Part shown: positions 1-8,100 of the stretch, in pieces
Layout: each line of letters starts with the position of its first letter
Numbering within the stretch: the stretch's first letter is position 1
Source: an uncultured Clostridia bacterium
GTDB taxonomy: Bacteria; Bacillota; Clostridia; Oscillospirales; Ruminococcaceae
Direction of reading: 5' to 3'
DNA length: 8,456 bases
Assembly (NCBI GenBank): GCA_945910715.1
Contig: CAMDZU010000040.1
Coordinates: 1-8,456 of the forward strand
Made by a program: the position numbers and the translations under genes
Notes under the pieces: model-generated
What the model was told of the DNA's origin: nothing
Databases searched by the model: none
What the model saw: only the letters and a program-made list of their open reading frames with translations

Positions 1-595
1 CCTGAATGGATTCCTCAAAGGCGGAATCAAAGGACAGATTTTCAAGGGCAAATGCGGTAACGATAATTCCCGACGGAGCAAGAACCTCTGTTAATGAGTT
101 CTGAATTGCAGTCTGCACCTGATCTCTTGACTGAACAAGCACCTCCGCCTGAACCTTGCCTATTTCGTTTTTGGTTATCTTGGCAACGTTTGGCACAAGC
201 AGCTTTGTTTCAACGTTGTTTACGCCGATATTTCTGATAATATCAGACAGCTTGGATCTGTCGTAGTAATAGTTCAGCTTAAGCTGCAACTCCTTGACAG
301 TCTGGGTATCGCTGGTGTAAGCGTCGGTGGAAACGGAATAAACCTGCTCTCTGATGTCAACCTGCTGTATTTCCTCAATAAAGGGAATACAGAAATTAAG
401 ACCTGCCGTAAGGTTATCCTCCGTGATTTTGCCGAACTGATATTTTACGCCCACAAAGCCTTCGTTTACAATGGAAAAGCAGTTGAAAAGCACGATCAGA
501 ACCACCAGCACAATTGCAACAACAAGCACGATAAAGCCTACCCTGCTGTTCTTTTTCTTATCCTCGGTGGAGGTTGAAAATTTAATTTCGCTCAT
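1..595 (-). CDS. SPFH/Band 7 (prohibitin-type) membrane protein, N-terminal 198 residues, 3' end outside window
   Basis: The frame opens at an ATG at 595-593 and stays open to the window edge, so the C-terminus is missing. After a short polar, Lys-rich N-terminus there is one hydrophobic segment at about residues 19-41 (GFIVLVVAIVLVVLIVLF), a signal-anchor. The Band 7 start follows, NEGFVGVKYQFGKI (44-57), then the typical stretch with VDIREQVYSVST (79-90) and TVKELQLKLNYYYD (99-112). The last visible residues (about 175-198) match the family pattern in which a conserved strand leads into the C-terminal coiled coil. Prohibitin-type SPFH proteins are usually near 280-320 aa, so about two thirds is visible. 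The family forms ring- or cage-like membrane assemblies that scaffold proteases such as FtsH or organise membrane microdomains; which role applies here cannot be told. The start is supported by AAGG at 606-603, seven bases upstream, and by a consensus promoter. HflK/HflC or flotillin membership is less likely but not excluded. Confidence 0.88.
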   Translation of the reverse strand, partial: MSEIKFSTSTEDKKKNSRVGFIVLVVAIVLVVLIVLFNCFSIVNEGFVGVKYQFGKITEDNLTAGLNFCIPFIEEIQQVDIREQVYSVSTDAYTSDTQTVKELQLKLNYYYDRSKLSDIIRNIGVNNVETKLLVPNVAKITKNEIGKVQAEVLVQSRDQVQTAIQNSLTEVLAPSGIIVTAFALENLSFDSAFEESIQ

Positions 596-620
596 AATGT
601 CACCTTTTCCTTTCAAATTA

Positions 621-637
621 TGTAAATTATATTTACA
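621..637. promoter_or_regulatory. Palindromic operator candidate just downstream of the SPFH transcription start
   Basis: TGTAAAT-TAT-ATTTACA is a perfect inverted repeat with 7-base arms and a 3-base centre. It would cover roughly +2 to +18 of the predicted transcript, where a bound repressor blocks initiation. Its AT-only arms would make a weak RNA hairpin, so a protein-binding site is more likely than a terminator or riboswitch. The regulator is not recognised. Confidence 0.6.
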
Positions 638-645
638 GTGTCTAC

Positions 646-674
646 ATTATAGCACACAATCCGACAAAATGCAA
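646..674 (-). promoter_or_regulatory. Sigma-A type promoter of the SPFH gene
   Basis: Read on the minus strand, -35 TTGCAT (674-669) and -10 TATAAT (651-646, perfect consensus) are separated by exactly 17 bases. Transcription should start near 639, giving an untranslated leader of about 44 bases before the ATG at 595. Palindromes lie on both sides of it (683-697 and 621-637). Confidence 0.85.
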
Positions 675-682
675 GTAATTTT

Positions 683-697
683 GTAAATTTTATTTAC
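683..697. promoter_or_regulatory. Second copy of the palindrome, upstream of the SPFH -35 box
   Basis: GTAAAT-TTT-ATTTAC is a perfect 6-base-arm inverted repeat with the same arm sequence and the same 3-base spacing as the site at 621-637. Its centre (690) is 61 bases from the other centre (629). It overlaps the stop codon and last codons of the activase fusion gene (stop TAA at 692-690), so that coding end doubles as regulatory DNA if the site is real. Confidence 0.5.
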
Positions 698-3600
698 TTC
701 CTGCAAATTCTTCGTAATTGTCCCTTACCTTAGCCTCAACCTTTACCGGACTGTCGGGCTGACCGTCCAGCTTTTTCATTGCCTGTGCAAGCATAAGCTT
801 GATACGGTTTATCTGATTTACCTCGCTTGCGCCCGGGTCGTAGTCAACTGCGATAATGTTGGAATCGGGGTTTCTTCTGCGAAGCTCGCCGATTACACCC
901 TTGCCTGTAACGTGGTTCGGCAGGCAGGCGAAAGGCTGCATACAGATAATGTTGTTTACTCCGCTTTCAAGCAGCTCCAGCATTTCCGCCGATAAGAACC
1001 AGCCCTCTCCTGCAATATTGCCTGTTGAAACAATGCCGTCAACCAGCTTACGCATTTCGGAAATTTTCATAAAGGAGCCGAACTTTGTTCCCTCTATTGC
1101 TTCCTTGTATGGCTTTTCAAGCCACTCAAGAGCCTGAATTGCCTTGTTGCTCCAGTAGTATCTTGCGTTTGAAACCGTCAGCAGCTCATGGCGTGAGTTT
1201 GCGTGGTCGCAGATAAAGTACACAAATCCCATTAAGTCGGGCACAACCGCCTCTGCGCCCTCGCTTTCAACAAGGTCAACCGCAAAGTTGTTGGCAACAG
1301 GGTGGAACTTTACCATAATTTCGCCTACAATGCCCACTCTCGGCTTTTTCACGTCAAGGACGGGCAGCTCGTTGAAGTCCTTAACGATAGCCTTTATGTT
1401 ATCCTTGTACTTTTTAAGGCTGATTTTCTTTAAATCCTCTTTAAGCCTTGCGTTCCATTTCTCATAAAGGGCGTTTGCGCTGCCCTTTTCAACCTCGTAG
1501 GGGCGAACCCTGTAAAGGCATCTTGCAAGAACGTCGCCGTAAACCACGCTCATAAAGGAACGGATTGCAAGGGGAGCGGTGATTTTGAAGCCCGCCTGCT
1601 TTTCCATTCCCACAAAGTTGAGGGAAATAAGGGGAACGTTGCTGAAGCCCGCTTCCTTAAGGGCTTTCTTTATCATGCCTATATAGTTTGTGGCACGGCA
1701 GGCGCCTCCCGTCTGGGTAATAAGCAGACTGGTGTTTTCAAGGTCGTACTTGCCGCTGGTAAGAGCGTGCATAAGCTGTCCTACCGTAAGAATTGCAGGA
1801 TAGCAGGCGTCGTTGTTTACATACTTAAGACCCTCGTCCACAACCGCCTTTGAGTAATCCTTAAGCACCACAAGGTTATAGCCCGAATAGCGGAACGCCT
1901 GTTCAAGCAGCTCAAAATGGATAGGTGCCATCTGGGGCGCAAGGATAGTGTTAGTCTTGCGTTTTTCTACGGTAAATTCGGGCTGCTTTACATAGCCGTT
2001 GTAATGCTCCTCGCTCTTGTAGCCTGTGCGCTCTCTTTCCTCCACAACGGAAATAAGTGAACGCAGACGGATTCTTGCAGCACCCAGGTTGTTTACCTCG
2101 TCGATTTTCAGCACGGTGTACATTCTGCCGCAGCCCTGCATAATTTCCTGCACCTGATCCGTTGTAACAGCGTCAAGTCCGCAGCCGAAGCTGTTCAGCT
2201 GTACTAGCTCAAGGTTTGGTGTTCTGCCCACAACGCTTGCCGCCTCGTAAAGTCTTGTGTGGTACATCCACTGGTCAACAACTCTGATTGGTCTTGCAAG
2301 GTCGCCAAGCTGTGCAATGCTGTCCTCTGTAAGCACCGCAAAGCCGTAGCCGTTTATCATTTCGGGGATACCGTGGTTTATTTCGGGGTCAACGTGATAG
2401 GGTCTGCCTGCAAGGACAATGCCCTTTTGTCCCGTTTTCTTCAGCATTTCAAGGACTTCCTCGCCCTTTTTGTGAATATCCGCCTTAAAGCGGCTGTCCT
2501 CCGCATAGGCAAGGGCAAGAGCATTTCCGATTTCAGCTCCCGAAATGCCCATTGGGGTAAATTCCTCAATAAGACGCTCCAACATTCTGTCCTTGTCGTA
2601 AATAGGCAGGAACGGGTTCATAAACTTTATTTTGTTGTCACGAAGCTCGGGAACGGAATTTTTGATTACCTCGCTGTATGTCGCAACAACAGGGCAGTTG
2701 TAGTGGTTATCCCCCGAAGTACCGTTTGACATTTCATAAGGCAATGCGGGGTAGAAAATGAACTTTACTCCGTCCTCAAGGAGAGAAACAATATGTCCGT
2801 GAGCCAGCTTTGCAGGATAGCAGACGCTTTCGCTTGGCATTGTTTCAATGCCCTTGTCGTAAATCTCACGGGAGGATTTGGGCGACAGCTTTACGGAGTA
2901 GCCAAGATTTGTGAAGAAGGTAAACCAGAAGGGGTAATTCTCATAAAGTCCCAGTACTCTCGGAATACCTACAACTCCCCTCTTTGCCTCGCTTTCGGGG
3001 GTTGGGGTATAGTCGAACAGTCTGTGATATTTATAATCGTACAGGTTTGGCAGGGAGGATTTCTTGCCCCCAAGACCTGCTCCCCGCTCGCAGCGGTTGT
3101 TGGTGATAAAGCGTGTTCCGTCGCTGAATTTGCTGATTGTAAGCAGACAGTTGTTGGAGCACTTTCCGCAGCGTGCGGTGGATTTCTGTATAGTGAAGCT
3201 TTCAAGGCTGTCAAGGTGTGCGATTGTTGAGCCTTTTCCGTCATCTCTCTGCATTGCGATAAGAGCGCTGCCGTATGCGCCCATTAAGCCTGCCTTGTCG
3301 GGACGTACAACCTCTCTGCCGCAGGTAAGCTCAAAGGCACGGAGCACGGACTGATTCATAAAGGTTCCGCCCTGAACAATGATTTTCTCCCCCATTGCCT
3401 TCGGGTCACGGATTTTTATAACCTTGAACAAGGCATTTTTTACAACGGAATAGCTAAGACCTGCGGAAATATCCGCAACGCTTGCTCCCTCCTTCTGCGC
3501 CTGCTTAACTCTTGAGTTCATAAAAACGGTACATCTTGAACCAAGGTCAACAGGGTTTTTGGAGGTAAGACCGATTTCCGCAAATTCGGAGGATTTCATT

Positions 3601-4970
3601 CCGAGAGCGTTGGCAAAATTCTCGATAAAGGAGCCGCAGCCGGAGGAGCAGGCCTCGTTAAGGAGAATGGACTCGATTTCGCCGTTTTTGGTCCTCATGC
3701 ACTTCATATCCTGACCGCCTATGTCAAGGATAAACTCAACGCCGGGCAGAAGCTTATCGGCGGCTTTGTAATGCGCCATTGTTTCGATTTCGCCGTAGTC
3801 GATATGGAGCGCCGCCTTTATCAAATGCTCGCCGTAGCCTGTGGCGGTGGATTTTGCGATATATGCGCCCTCGGGGAGAAGGGAGTAGATTTCCTTTAAA
3901 ATGCCGATTACGGATTTCAGGGGATCGCCCATATTGTTGCCGTAATGGGAATAGAGAATTTCCGCCTTGTCGTTGATAAGGGTTGCCTTTGTGGTGGTTG
4001 AGCCTGCGTCAATGCCAAGGTAGCAGGGGCCTTTATAGGAAGCAAGGTCGGCTGTGGGAATAACGTTTTTGCTGTGACGGTCGATAAACGCCTGCTTTTC
4101 CTCCTCGCTTGCAAAAAGAGGCGCAAGACGCTCAACCTCGTGTACTACGACAGAGGAAAGCTTTGCTATATGCTCCCTTAAAACGGGGATTTCTATTTCA
4201 CTGCGGTTTGAGGACAATGCGGCGCCCATTGCTACAAACAGGTTTGCATTGTCGGGGAAAATAATGTCCTCGGGCTTTAAGGCAAGAGTTTCGATAAAGC
4301 GCTGTCTTAATTCTGAAAGATAATGGAGAGGACCGCCCAGGAATGCGACTTTTCCTCTGATTGGCTTTCCGCAGGCAAGTCCGCTTATGGTCTGGTTTAC
4401 AACCGACTGGAAAATTGAGGCTGCAACGTCTGACTTCTTTGCGCCGTCGTTAAGCAGGGGCTGAATGTCGCTCTTTGCGAAAACGCCGCAGCGTGAAGCG
4501 ATAGGATATATGGTTTCATAGTCCTTTGCAAGCTCGTTAAGACCTGTTATGTCGGTATTCAGCAAAGCCGCCATCTGGTCGATAAAAGCGCCCGTGCCCC
4601 CTGCGCAGGAGCCGTTCATTCTCTGCTCGATACCGCCCTTTAAATATGTAATCTTTGCGTCCTCGCCGCCAAGCTCAATTGCAACGTCAGTTTCCGGAAT
4701 AATTTTCTCAATTGCCACCGTACCTGCGGTTACTTCCTGCACAAAGGGTATTTCAAGCCACTTTGAAACGGAAATACCGCCCGAGCCTGTTACTGCAATA
4801 GTTGCCCTTTCGGGCTTTTCCTCGTCAATGCACCCAAGGAGAACCTCCGCAAGGGTTTTCTTTATATCCGAGTAGTGACGCTGATATTTCTTGTAAACAA
4901 GGTTGTTTTCATCGTCAAGAACTGCGATTTTAACTGTTGTTGAGCCTACGTCAAGACCGATATGGAGCAT
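690..4970 (-). CDS. Giant 2-hydroxyacyl-CoA dehydratase activase fusion (two ASKHA activase domains, DUF2229 and HgdB-like regions)
   Basis: This 1426-aa protein carries two HgdC/BcrA-BadFG type ATPase domains. The first (about 1-255) has [10 protein letters not shown] (5-14), the Cys122 loop [11 protein letters not shown] and Cys161 in [10 protein letters not shown]. In HgdC these two cysteines from each subunit bind a [4Fe-4S] cluster at the dimer interface. The second (about 316-575) repeats the plan: [14 protein letters not shown], Cys441/Cys445 in [11 protein letters not shown], and Cys480 in [10 protein letters not shown] Cys cluster follows (C601, C604, C608, C627). Next comes a DUF2229-like region (about 665-880, with [16 protein letters not shown]). 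The C-terminus is HgdB-like, with conserved cysteines in [15 protein letters not shown] and QPFACLP. The architecture implies ATP-driven, very low-potential one-electron transfer from activase to an Fe-S reductase module in the cytoplasm. The substrate is unknown; no CoA-transferase, dehydratase subunit or Etf gene is adjacent. I chose the ATG at 4970 because the fold starts there, an SD site precedes it, and any longer start would span the promoter. Confidence 0.92.
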   Translation of the reverse strand: MLHIGLDVGSTTVKIAVLDDENNLVYKKYQRHYSDIKKTLAEVLLGCIDEEKPERATIAVTGSGGISVSKWLEIPFVQEVTAGTVAIEKIIPETDVAIELGGEDAKITYLKGGIEQRMNGSCAGGTGAFIDQMAALLNTDITGLNELAKDYETIYPIASRCGVFAKSDIQPLLNDGAKKSDVAASIFQSVVNQTISGLACGKPIRGKVAFLGGPLHYLSELRQRFIETLALKPEDIIFPDNANLFVAMGAALSSNRSEIEIPVLREHIAKLSSVVVHEVERLAPLFASEEEKQAFIDRHSKNVIPTADLASYKGPCYLGIDAGSTTTKATLINDKAEILYSHYGNNMGDPLKSVIGILKEIYSLLPEGAYIAKSTATGYGEHLIKAALHIDYGEIETMAHYKAADKLLPGVEFILDIGGQDMKCMRTKNGEIESILLNEACSSGCGSFIENFANALGMKSSEFAEIGLTSKNPVDLGSRCTVFMNSRVKQAQKEGASVADISAGLSYSVVKNALFKVIKIRDPKAMGEKIIVQGGTFMNQSVLRAFELTCGREVVRPDKAGLMGAYGSALIAMQRDDGKGSTIAHLDSLESFTIQKSTARCGKCSNNCLLTISKFSDGTRFITNNRCERGAGLGGKKSSLPNLYDYKYHRLFDYTPTPESEAKRGVVGIPRVLGLYENYPFWFTFFTNLGYSVKLSPKSSREIYDKGIETMPSESVCYPAKLAHGHIVSLLEDGVKFIFYPALPYEMSNGTSGDNHYNCPVVATYSEVIKNSVPELRDNKIKFMNPFLPIYDKDRMLERLIEEFTPMGISGAEIGNALALAYAEDSRFKADIHKKGEEVLEMLKKTGQKGIVLAGRPYHVDPEINHGIPEMINGYGFAVLTEDSIAQLGDLARPIRVVDQWMYHTRLYEAASVVGRTPNLELVQLNSFGCGLDAVTTDQVQEIMQGCGRMYTVLKIDEVNNLGAARIRLRSLISVVEERERTGYKSEEHYNGYVKQPEFTVEKRKTNTILAPQMAPIHFELLEQAFRYSGYNLVVLKDYSKAVVDEGLKYVNNDACYPAILTVGQLMHALTSGKYDLENTSLLITQTGGACRATNYIGMIKKALKEAGFSNVPLISLNFVGMEKQAGFKITAPLAIRSFMSVVYGDVLARCLYRVRPYEVEKGSANALYEKWNARLKEDLKKISLKKYKDNIKAIVKDFNELPVLDVKKPRVGIVGEIMVKFHPVANNFAVDLVESEGAEAVVPDLMGFVYFICDHANSRHELLTVSNARYYWSNKAIQALEWLEKPYKEAIEGTKFGSFMKISEMRKLVDGIVSTGNIAGEGWFLSAEMLELLESGVNNIICMQPFACLPNHVTGKGVIGELRRRNPDSNIIAVDYDPGASEVNQINRIKLMLAQAMKKLDGQPDSPVKVEAKVRDNYEEFAGSK

Positions 4971-4980
4971 ATTTTTGTTT

Positions 4981-4986
4981 CCTTCC
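4981..4986 (-). promoter_or_regulatory. Ribosome binding site that fixes the activase start at 4970
   Basis: GGAAGG on the minus strand lies 10 bases before the ATG at 4970-4968. The open frame continues upstream to an ATG at 5075, but those extra 35 codons cross the -10 and -35 boxes and encode no conserved sequence. The shorter start is therefore preferred. Confidence 0.8.
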
Positions 4987-5006
4987 GTAAGAACGCACCT
5001 GCGCTC

Positions 5007-5029
5007 ATAATGATAATTATATTCATTAT
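5007..5029. promoter_or_regulatory. Fur-box-like inverted repeat over the activase -10 and start point
   Basis: ATAATGA (5007-5013) and TCATTAT (5023-5029) form a perfect 7-base inverted repeat with a 9-base centre. By eye, 5006-5024 matches the classical 19-bp Fur consensus at 15 of 19 positions. TGATAAT-T-ATATTCA at 5011-5025 matches the 7-1-7 form of Gram-positive Fur/PerR boxes at 12 of 14 arm positions. AT-rich DNA makes such matches easier by chance, but the placement over the start point is right for a repressor. Confidence 0.45.
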
Positions 5030-5053
5030 ACACCATTTTTATATATTTTTCAA
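5025..5053 (-). promoter_or_regulatory. Sigma-A type promoter of the activase fusion gene
   Basis: On the minus strand, -35 TTGAAA (5053-5048) and a perfect -10 TATAAT (5030-5025) have exactly 17 bases between them. The expected start point is near 5018, leaving a leader of about 48 bases. The spacer is almost pure A/T. The promoter lies after the terminator of the preceding gene, so the activase gene is transcribed on its own from here. Confidence 0.85.
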
Positions 5054-5057
5054 TGGT
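5032..5057. repeat. Inverted repeat ACCATT / AATGGT spanning the activase -35 and spacer
   Basis: Perfect 6-base arms at 5032-5037 and 5052-5057 flank a 14-base A/T-rich centre that includes part of the -35 box. It could be a second regulator site or chance; arms are short. Confidence 0.25.
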
Positions 5058-5088
5058 TTTTTTTGCACCAATCAAAAGAAATTAAAGG

Positions 5089-5121
5089 AAAAAAATCGGA
5101 CCGCCTAAGCAGTCCGATTTT
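5089..5121 (-). terminator. Rho-independent terminator of the surface-protein gene
   Basis: Read on the minus strand, AAAATCGGAC (5121-5112) pairs perfectly with GTCCGATTTT (5101-5092) around a 10-base loop. The run of seven Ts ends at 5089. It begins eight bases after the stop codon at 5131-5129 and insulates the activase gene from upstream transcription. On the plus strand only four Ts follow the stem, so it acts mainly in the minus direction. Confidence 0.92.
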
Positions 5122-5128
5122 CACTTTG

Positions 5129-8100
5129 TTATACAATTTTCGCTGTCACAATGTCCGATTCCTTCATATTGGTCCACTCTCCGTTTACATAAGCTCTTAC
5201 AATGAACTTATATTCCTTATCCGAAGAAAGTCCGATAACATTGACAGCGTGCTTGTATGTTTCCGCAAGCTTTACAGCCTTTCCGTCAACATACCTGTAA
5301 ATTCCGTACTTTTCAGCTCCGGGAACAATTTCCCAGTCAAGGCGGATTTTGTTTTCAAGAGGGGTTGCGGTGACAATTGGCTTATAATAAGCTCTTGCGG
5401 TTACCTCGGCAGAGCTTTTCATTGGCGAAAGCTTGCCGTCAACAACGTAGCGTACAAGAAGCTTGTATTCCTTGCCATTCTTCATTTTGCCCAGAATAAC
5501 GCCCGATTTTTCTGTTTCGAATACCTCAACCCACTCTTCATTTTCGTATCTGTAAATAATATACTTTTCAGCGCTGCTGATCTTTTTCCATCTGATAGTA
5601 ACCTTATCAAGATTTACCTTTGTTGATGTAATAATCAGCTTTGCATTATTGTAATCGTCACAGAACGGTGGGTCGTTGATATTTGCTGCAGCGGGGATTG
5701 TTTCTGTTCCGATAACATATCCGCAGACGGTGCAGGAGTATGTTTTAAGTCCGCTTGAGCCTGTTGTGGCTGGAGTTGTAACTACTCCGCCGTCGGAAGT
5801 ATGCGCCGCAAATTCAAGCTTTTCATCACAGTCCGAGCAGGTCTTCCAGTGTCCTGTGCTGTCGTAAGAATATCCGTCGCTTGGCTTGTGAGTATGTGAA
5901 AGCTTCGGGAGCACCTCAGTCTTTGCATATCCGCAGACGGTGCAGGTGTAAACGCTTTTGCCCTCGGTTTCCTCTGTAGGCTCAACTGTTACTATGCCGC
6001 CGTCGTAGGTGTGCGCCGCAAATTCAAGCTTTTCATCACAGTCCGAGCAGGTCTTCCAGTGTCCTGTGCTGTCGTAAGAATATCCGTCGCTTGGCTTGTG
6101 AGTATGGTCAAGCTTTGCGATTACTTCTGTCTTGGTGTGATGACAAACGGTGCAGGTGTAGGTTCTTTCGCCCTCGGTTTCCTCCGTTGGCTCAACTGTT
6201 ACCTTGCCGCCGTCGTAGGTGTGCGCTGTAATGTCAACCTTTTCTCCGCAGACTGTGCAGAGGTGATAGTGGTTATCATCGTTGTCGCTGGACCATGTTG
6301 CATCAGGAACATGGTGAGCAGGTATTGCAAGGTCTGCAAGGGTTACCTCGTTTTCTGCATTTTCATCAGAGAACAGCTTTCCGCAGCTGCACTCGTAATG
6401 TGCCTTAACGCCGTTTACTGTGCAGCTTTCGGGCACTTCGTCAACAAAGGTGAGGCGATTTATGTGCAGATGCCCCGTTGCGGGAGCAAGCTCATATCCG
6501 CAGATTTCGCAGGTTTCAGCCGTTTCCTCGGTAGCAGGACCGCCCGAAACGTGATCGCTGTAGTCCTTGATTTCCGTACAGCCTGTGTTAAGGCACTTGT
6601 GCCAATGTCCATCGCTGTCGGCTGTGTAAGCGGTATCCCATCTATGACCTGTTTTGCCAAGCACAATTTCGGTTACTGCATTTTCGCCTTCGCTGTCGGA
6701 GAATGTTTTTCCGCATACGGAGCAGATGTAGTACTCGATATTGCCGTCAACTGTGCAGGTTGGCTCAACACGTTCAACCTTATCAAGACTGTGACCGTTT
6801 GCCGGGGTTACGGTATCCTCATAGGTGATTTCCGTTGTTCCTGCTTCATCGCTGAAGTAGAAGGTCTTTTCGCTGTGAATATCGCAGGTCCAGTATTCAA
6901 TATTGCCCTCGTTCTCACAGTCGGCAGGATTTGCGCCGTGATGGGTGAGTATTCCGTGACCTGTTGTTTTCTCGTCGGAGTCAGCCGCTCCTGCGTTATA
7001 GTCGGCGGTTTCCGCAATACGGATATAGCCTGTTACGGTTGTTCCGTGGGCAATTCCCGTAAGGGTATTGACTACGCTCCACTCGCCGCTGCCGAACTTG
7101 TACTCTGCACCCTCCACAGCGGTAATTACTGCCGTGTAGGTGTTGTCATTCTCGACCGTCAGCGTCAGAACACATTCTGCGGTTGCTGTCTGAACGTTCT
7201 TGTCTATGATTTTTACTGTTACGTCAAAGGTGATGTCATTGTAATTCTGCGGCTTCAGCGTAACATTGATTATTGCGGTTTCGCCAATATTTGCGGCCGA
7301 ATTGTCCGCAAGTGTGAAATAAACCGTTCCGTTCTCATATCTTGCCGAGCCTGCCGCTAAAATGCCGCTGTCGCCTGTTACAGAAATTACAGGCTCGCCG
7401 AGAGCGCCCATATCGGTTGGCAGTCCCATTACTGCAGCGGACTGTTCCCCTCTTACGCCCCAATTATAGGTCTTGCCGATCGGTGCAACAGCCGCTGCGT
7501 CCGCCTTGGCAATGTTCAACATAACGTCTGTTACGGTAAGGGTATTGCTGTAATAATCCGCGTTTGCGGACGGTGTGAACTGAGCGGTGTAGGCTCCGTT
7601 GTCACCAACGCTTGGTACAACGTCATTGTCGGGAACAAGCCTCCATGAGCCTGCAACCTCGGTATTGCCCACATAAGCGGTAAGTCCGCTTACTGCAAGT
7701 TCACTTAGCTTATCGCCATAGGCGCCGCTTGCAATACCTGTGCCGCCTGCTGTAAGAGTACCCTGACCTATGGTAAATTTCCACTGAGGATCGCCGAGGA
7801 GGGTTGCCGCCGCATAGTTTGTGCCTGCCCCAACGCTGATTTTTACTGTGTATTCGCCCGGTACAACAGGAGTGGAGCCAAGGAGCTCGTTGCCCTTGTA
7901 GTACATTACGTTCACACTTCCTGCGCCGATTATGCCGTCATTTGTCTTGACAACGGCGGTTTTTGCAGCTCCGTCATAGGCAAGCTCTGCAGGCGGTGTG
8001 AAAGTAAAGTCGCTTGCCGTAAGAGTGCCTGCTGTAATAGCAAACATCCATGAAGCGGCTGTAAGGTCGGTGACTGCTCCATAGTTAGAGCCTGCACCAA

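Larger units (their letters stand above)
5687..6316 (-). repeat. Three tandem 70-residue Cys/His units
   Basis: Units lie at 6316-6107, 6106-5897 and 5896-5687, exactly 210 bases each. Each has a CxxC pair at unit residues 20-23, AHTYDGG or AHTSDGG about ten residues on, and a second CxxC pair at residues 55-58. The first unit is diverged (HYHLCTVCGEKV), and the second and third are close copies. Confidence 0.9.
5687..6961 (-). repeat. Cys/His-rich ribbon module region
   Basis: The segment carries about ten closely spaced cysteine pairs, mostly CxxC (CSVC, CEIC, CTVC, CSDC), each associated with conserved His or HW. Two module types alternate. One follows the pattern PTCTVDG-IEYYICSVCG-FSD (6961-6317, several degenerate copies). 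The other is the HWKTCSDC...TCTVCG type. The spacing looks like rubredoxin/zinc-ribbon knuckles, but metal binding is inference; in an extracellular protein the pairs could be disulfides instead. Confidence 0.75.

Noticed and set aside
471..686. 71-codon plus-strand frame near the SPFH start
   Set aside because: It lies antisense to the SPFH N-terminus and crosses its promoter; low-complexity Thr/Ser/Ile sequence only.
2259..3354. Several 90-156 codon plus-strand frames opposite the activase gene
   Set aside because: They overlap highly conserved activase/DUF2229 coding sequence and encode no recognisable protein.
4971..5075. 35-codon N-terminal extension of the activase fusion
   Set aside because: It would have to be transcribed from upstream of its own -10/-35 elements, and it precedes the conserved [10 protein letters not shown] start that has a proper SD.
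5063..5626. 187-codon plus-strand open frame
   Set aside because: It runs through the promoter, the terminator and both Fn3-like domains in antisense, with no sensible ribosome site or conserved motif.
6011..7360. 449-codon plus-strand open frame antisense to the surface-protein gene
   Set aside because: Its protein has no recognisable domain, and it lies wholly opposite clear Cys/His and Ig-like repeats. Stop codons are rare on the opposite strand because of the repetitive codon pattern of the real gene.
7373..7394. GCCTGT/ACAGGC inverted repeat
   Set aside because: It is inside coding sequence, has only 6-base arms and no T run, so it is most likely chance.
8045..8047. ATG as start of a 972-aa surface protein
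   Set aside because: It replaces the usual Phe or Lys position within an Ig-like repeat (WMFAITAG versus WTFAITTG), and the frame is open upstream to the window edge.
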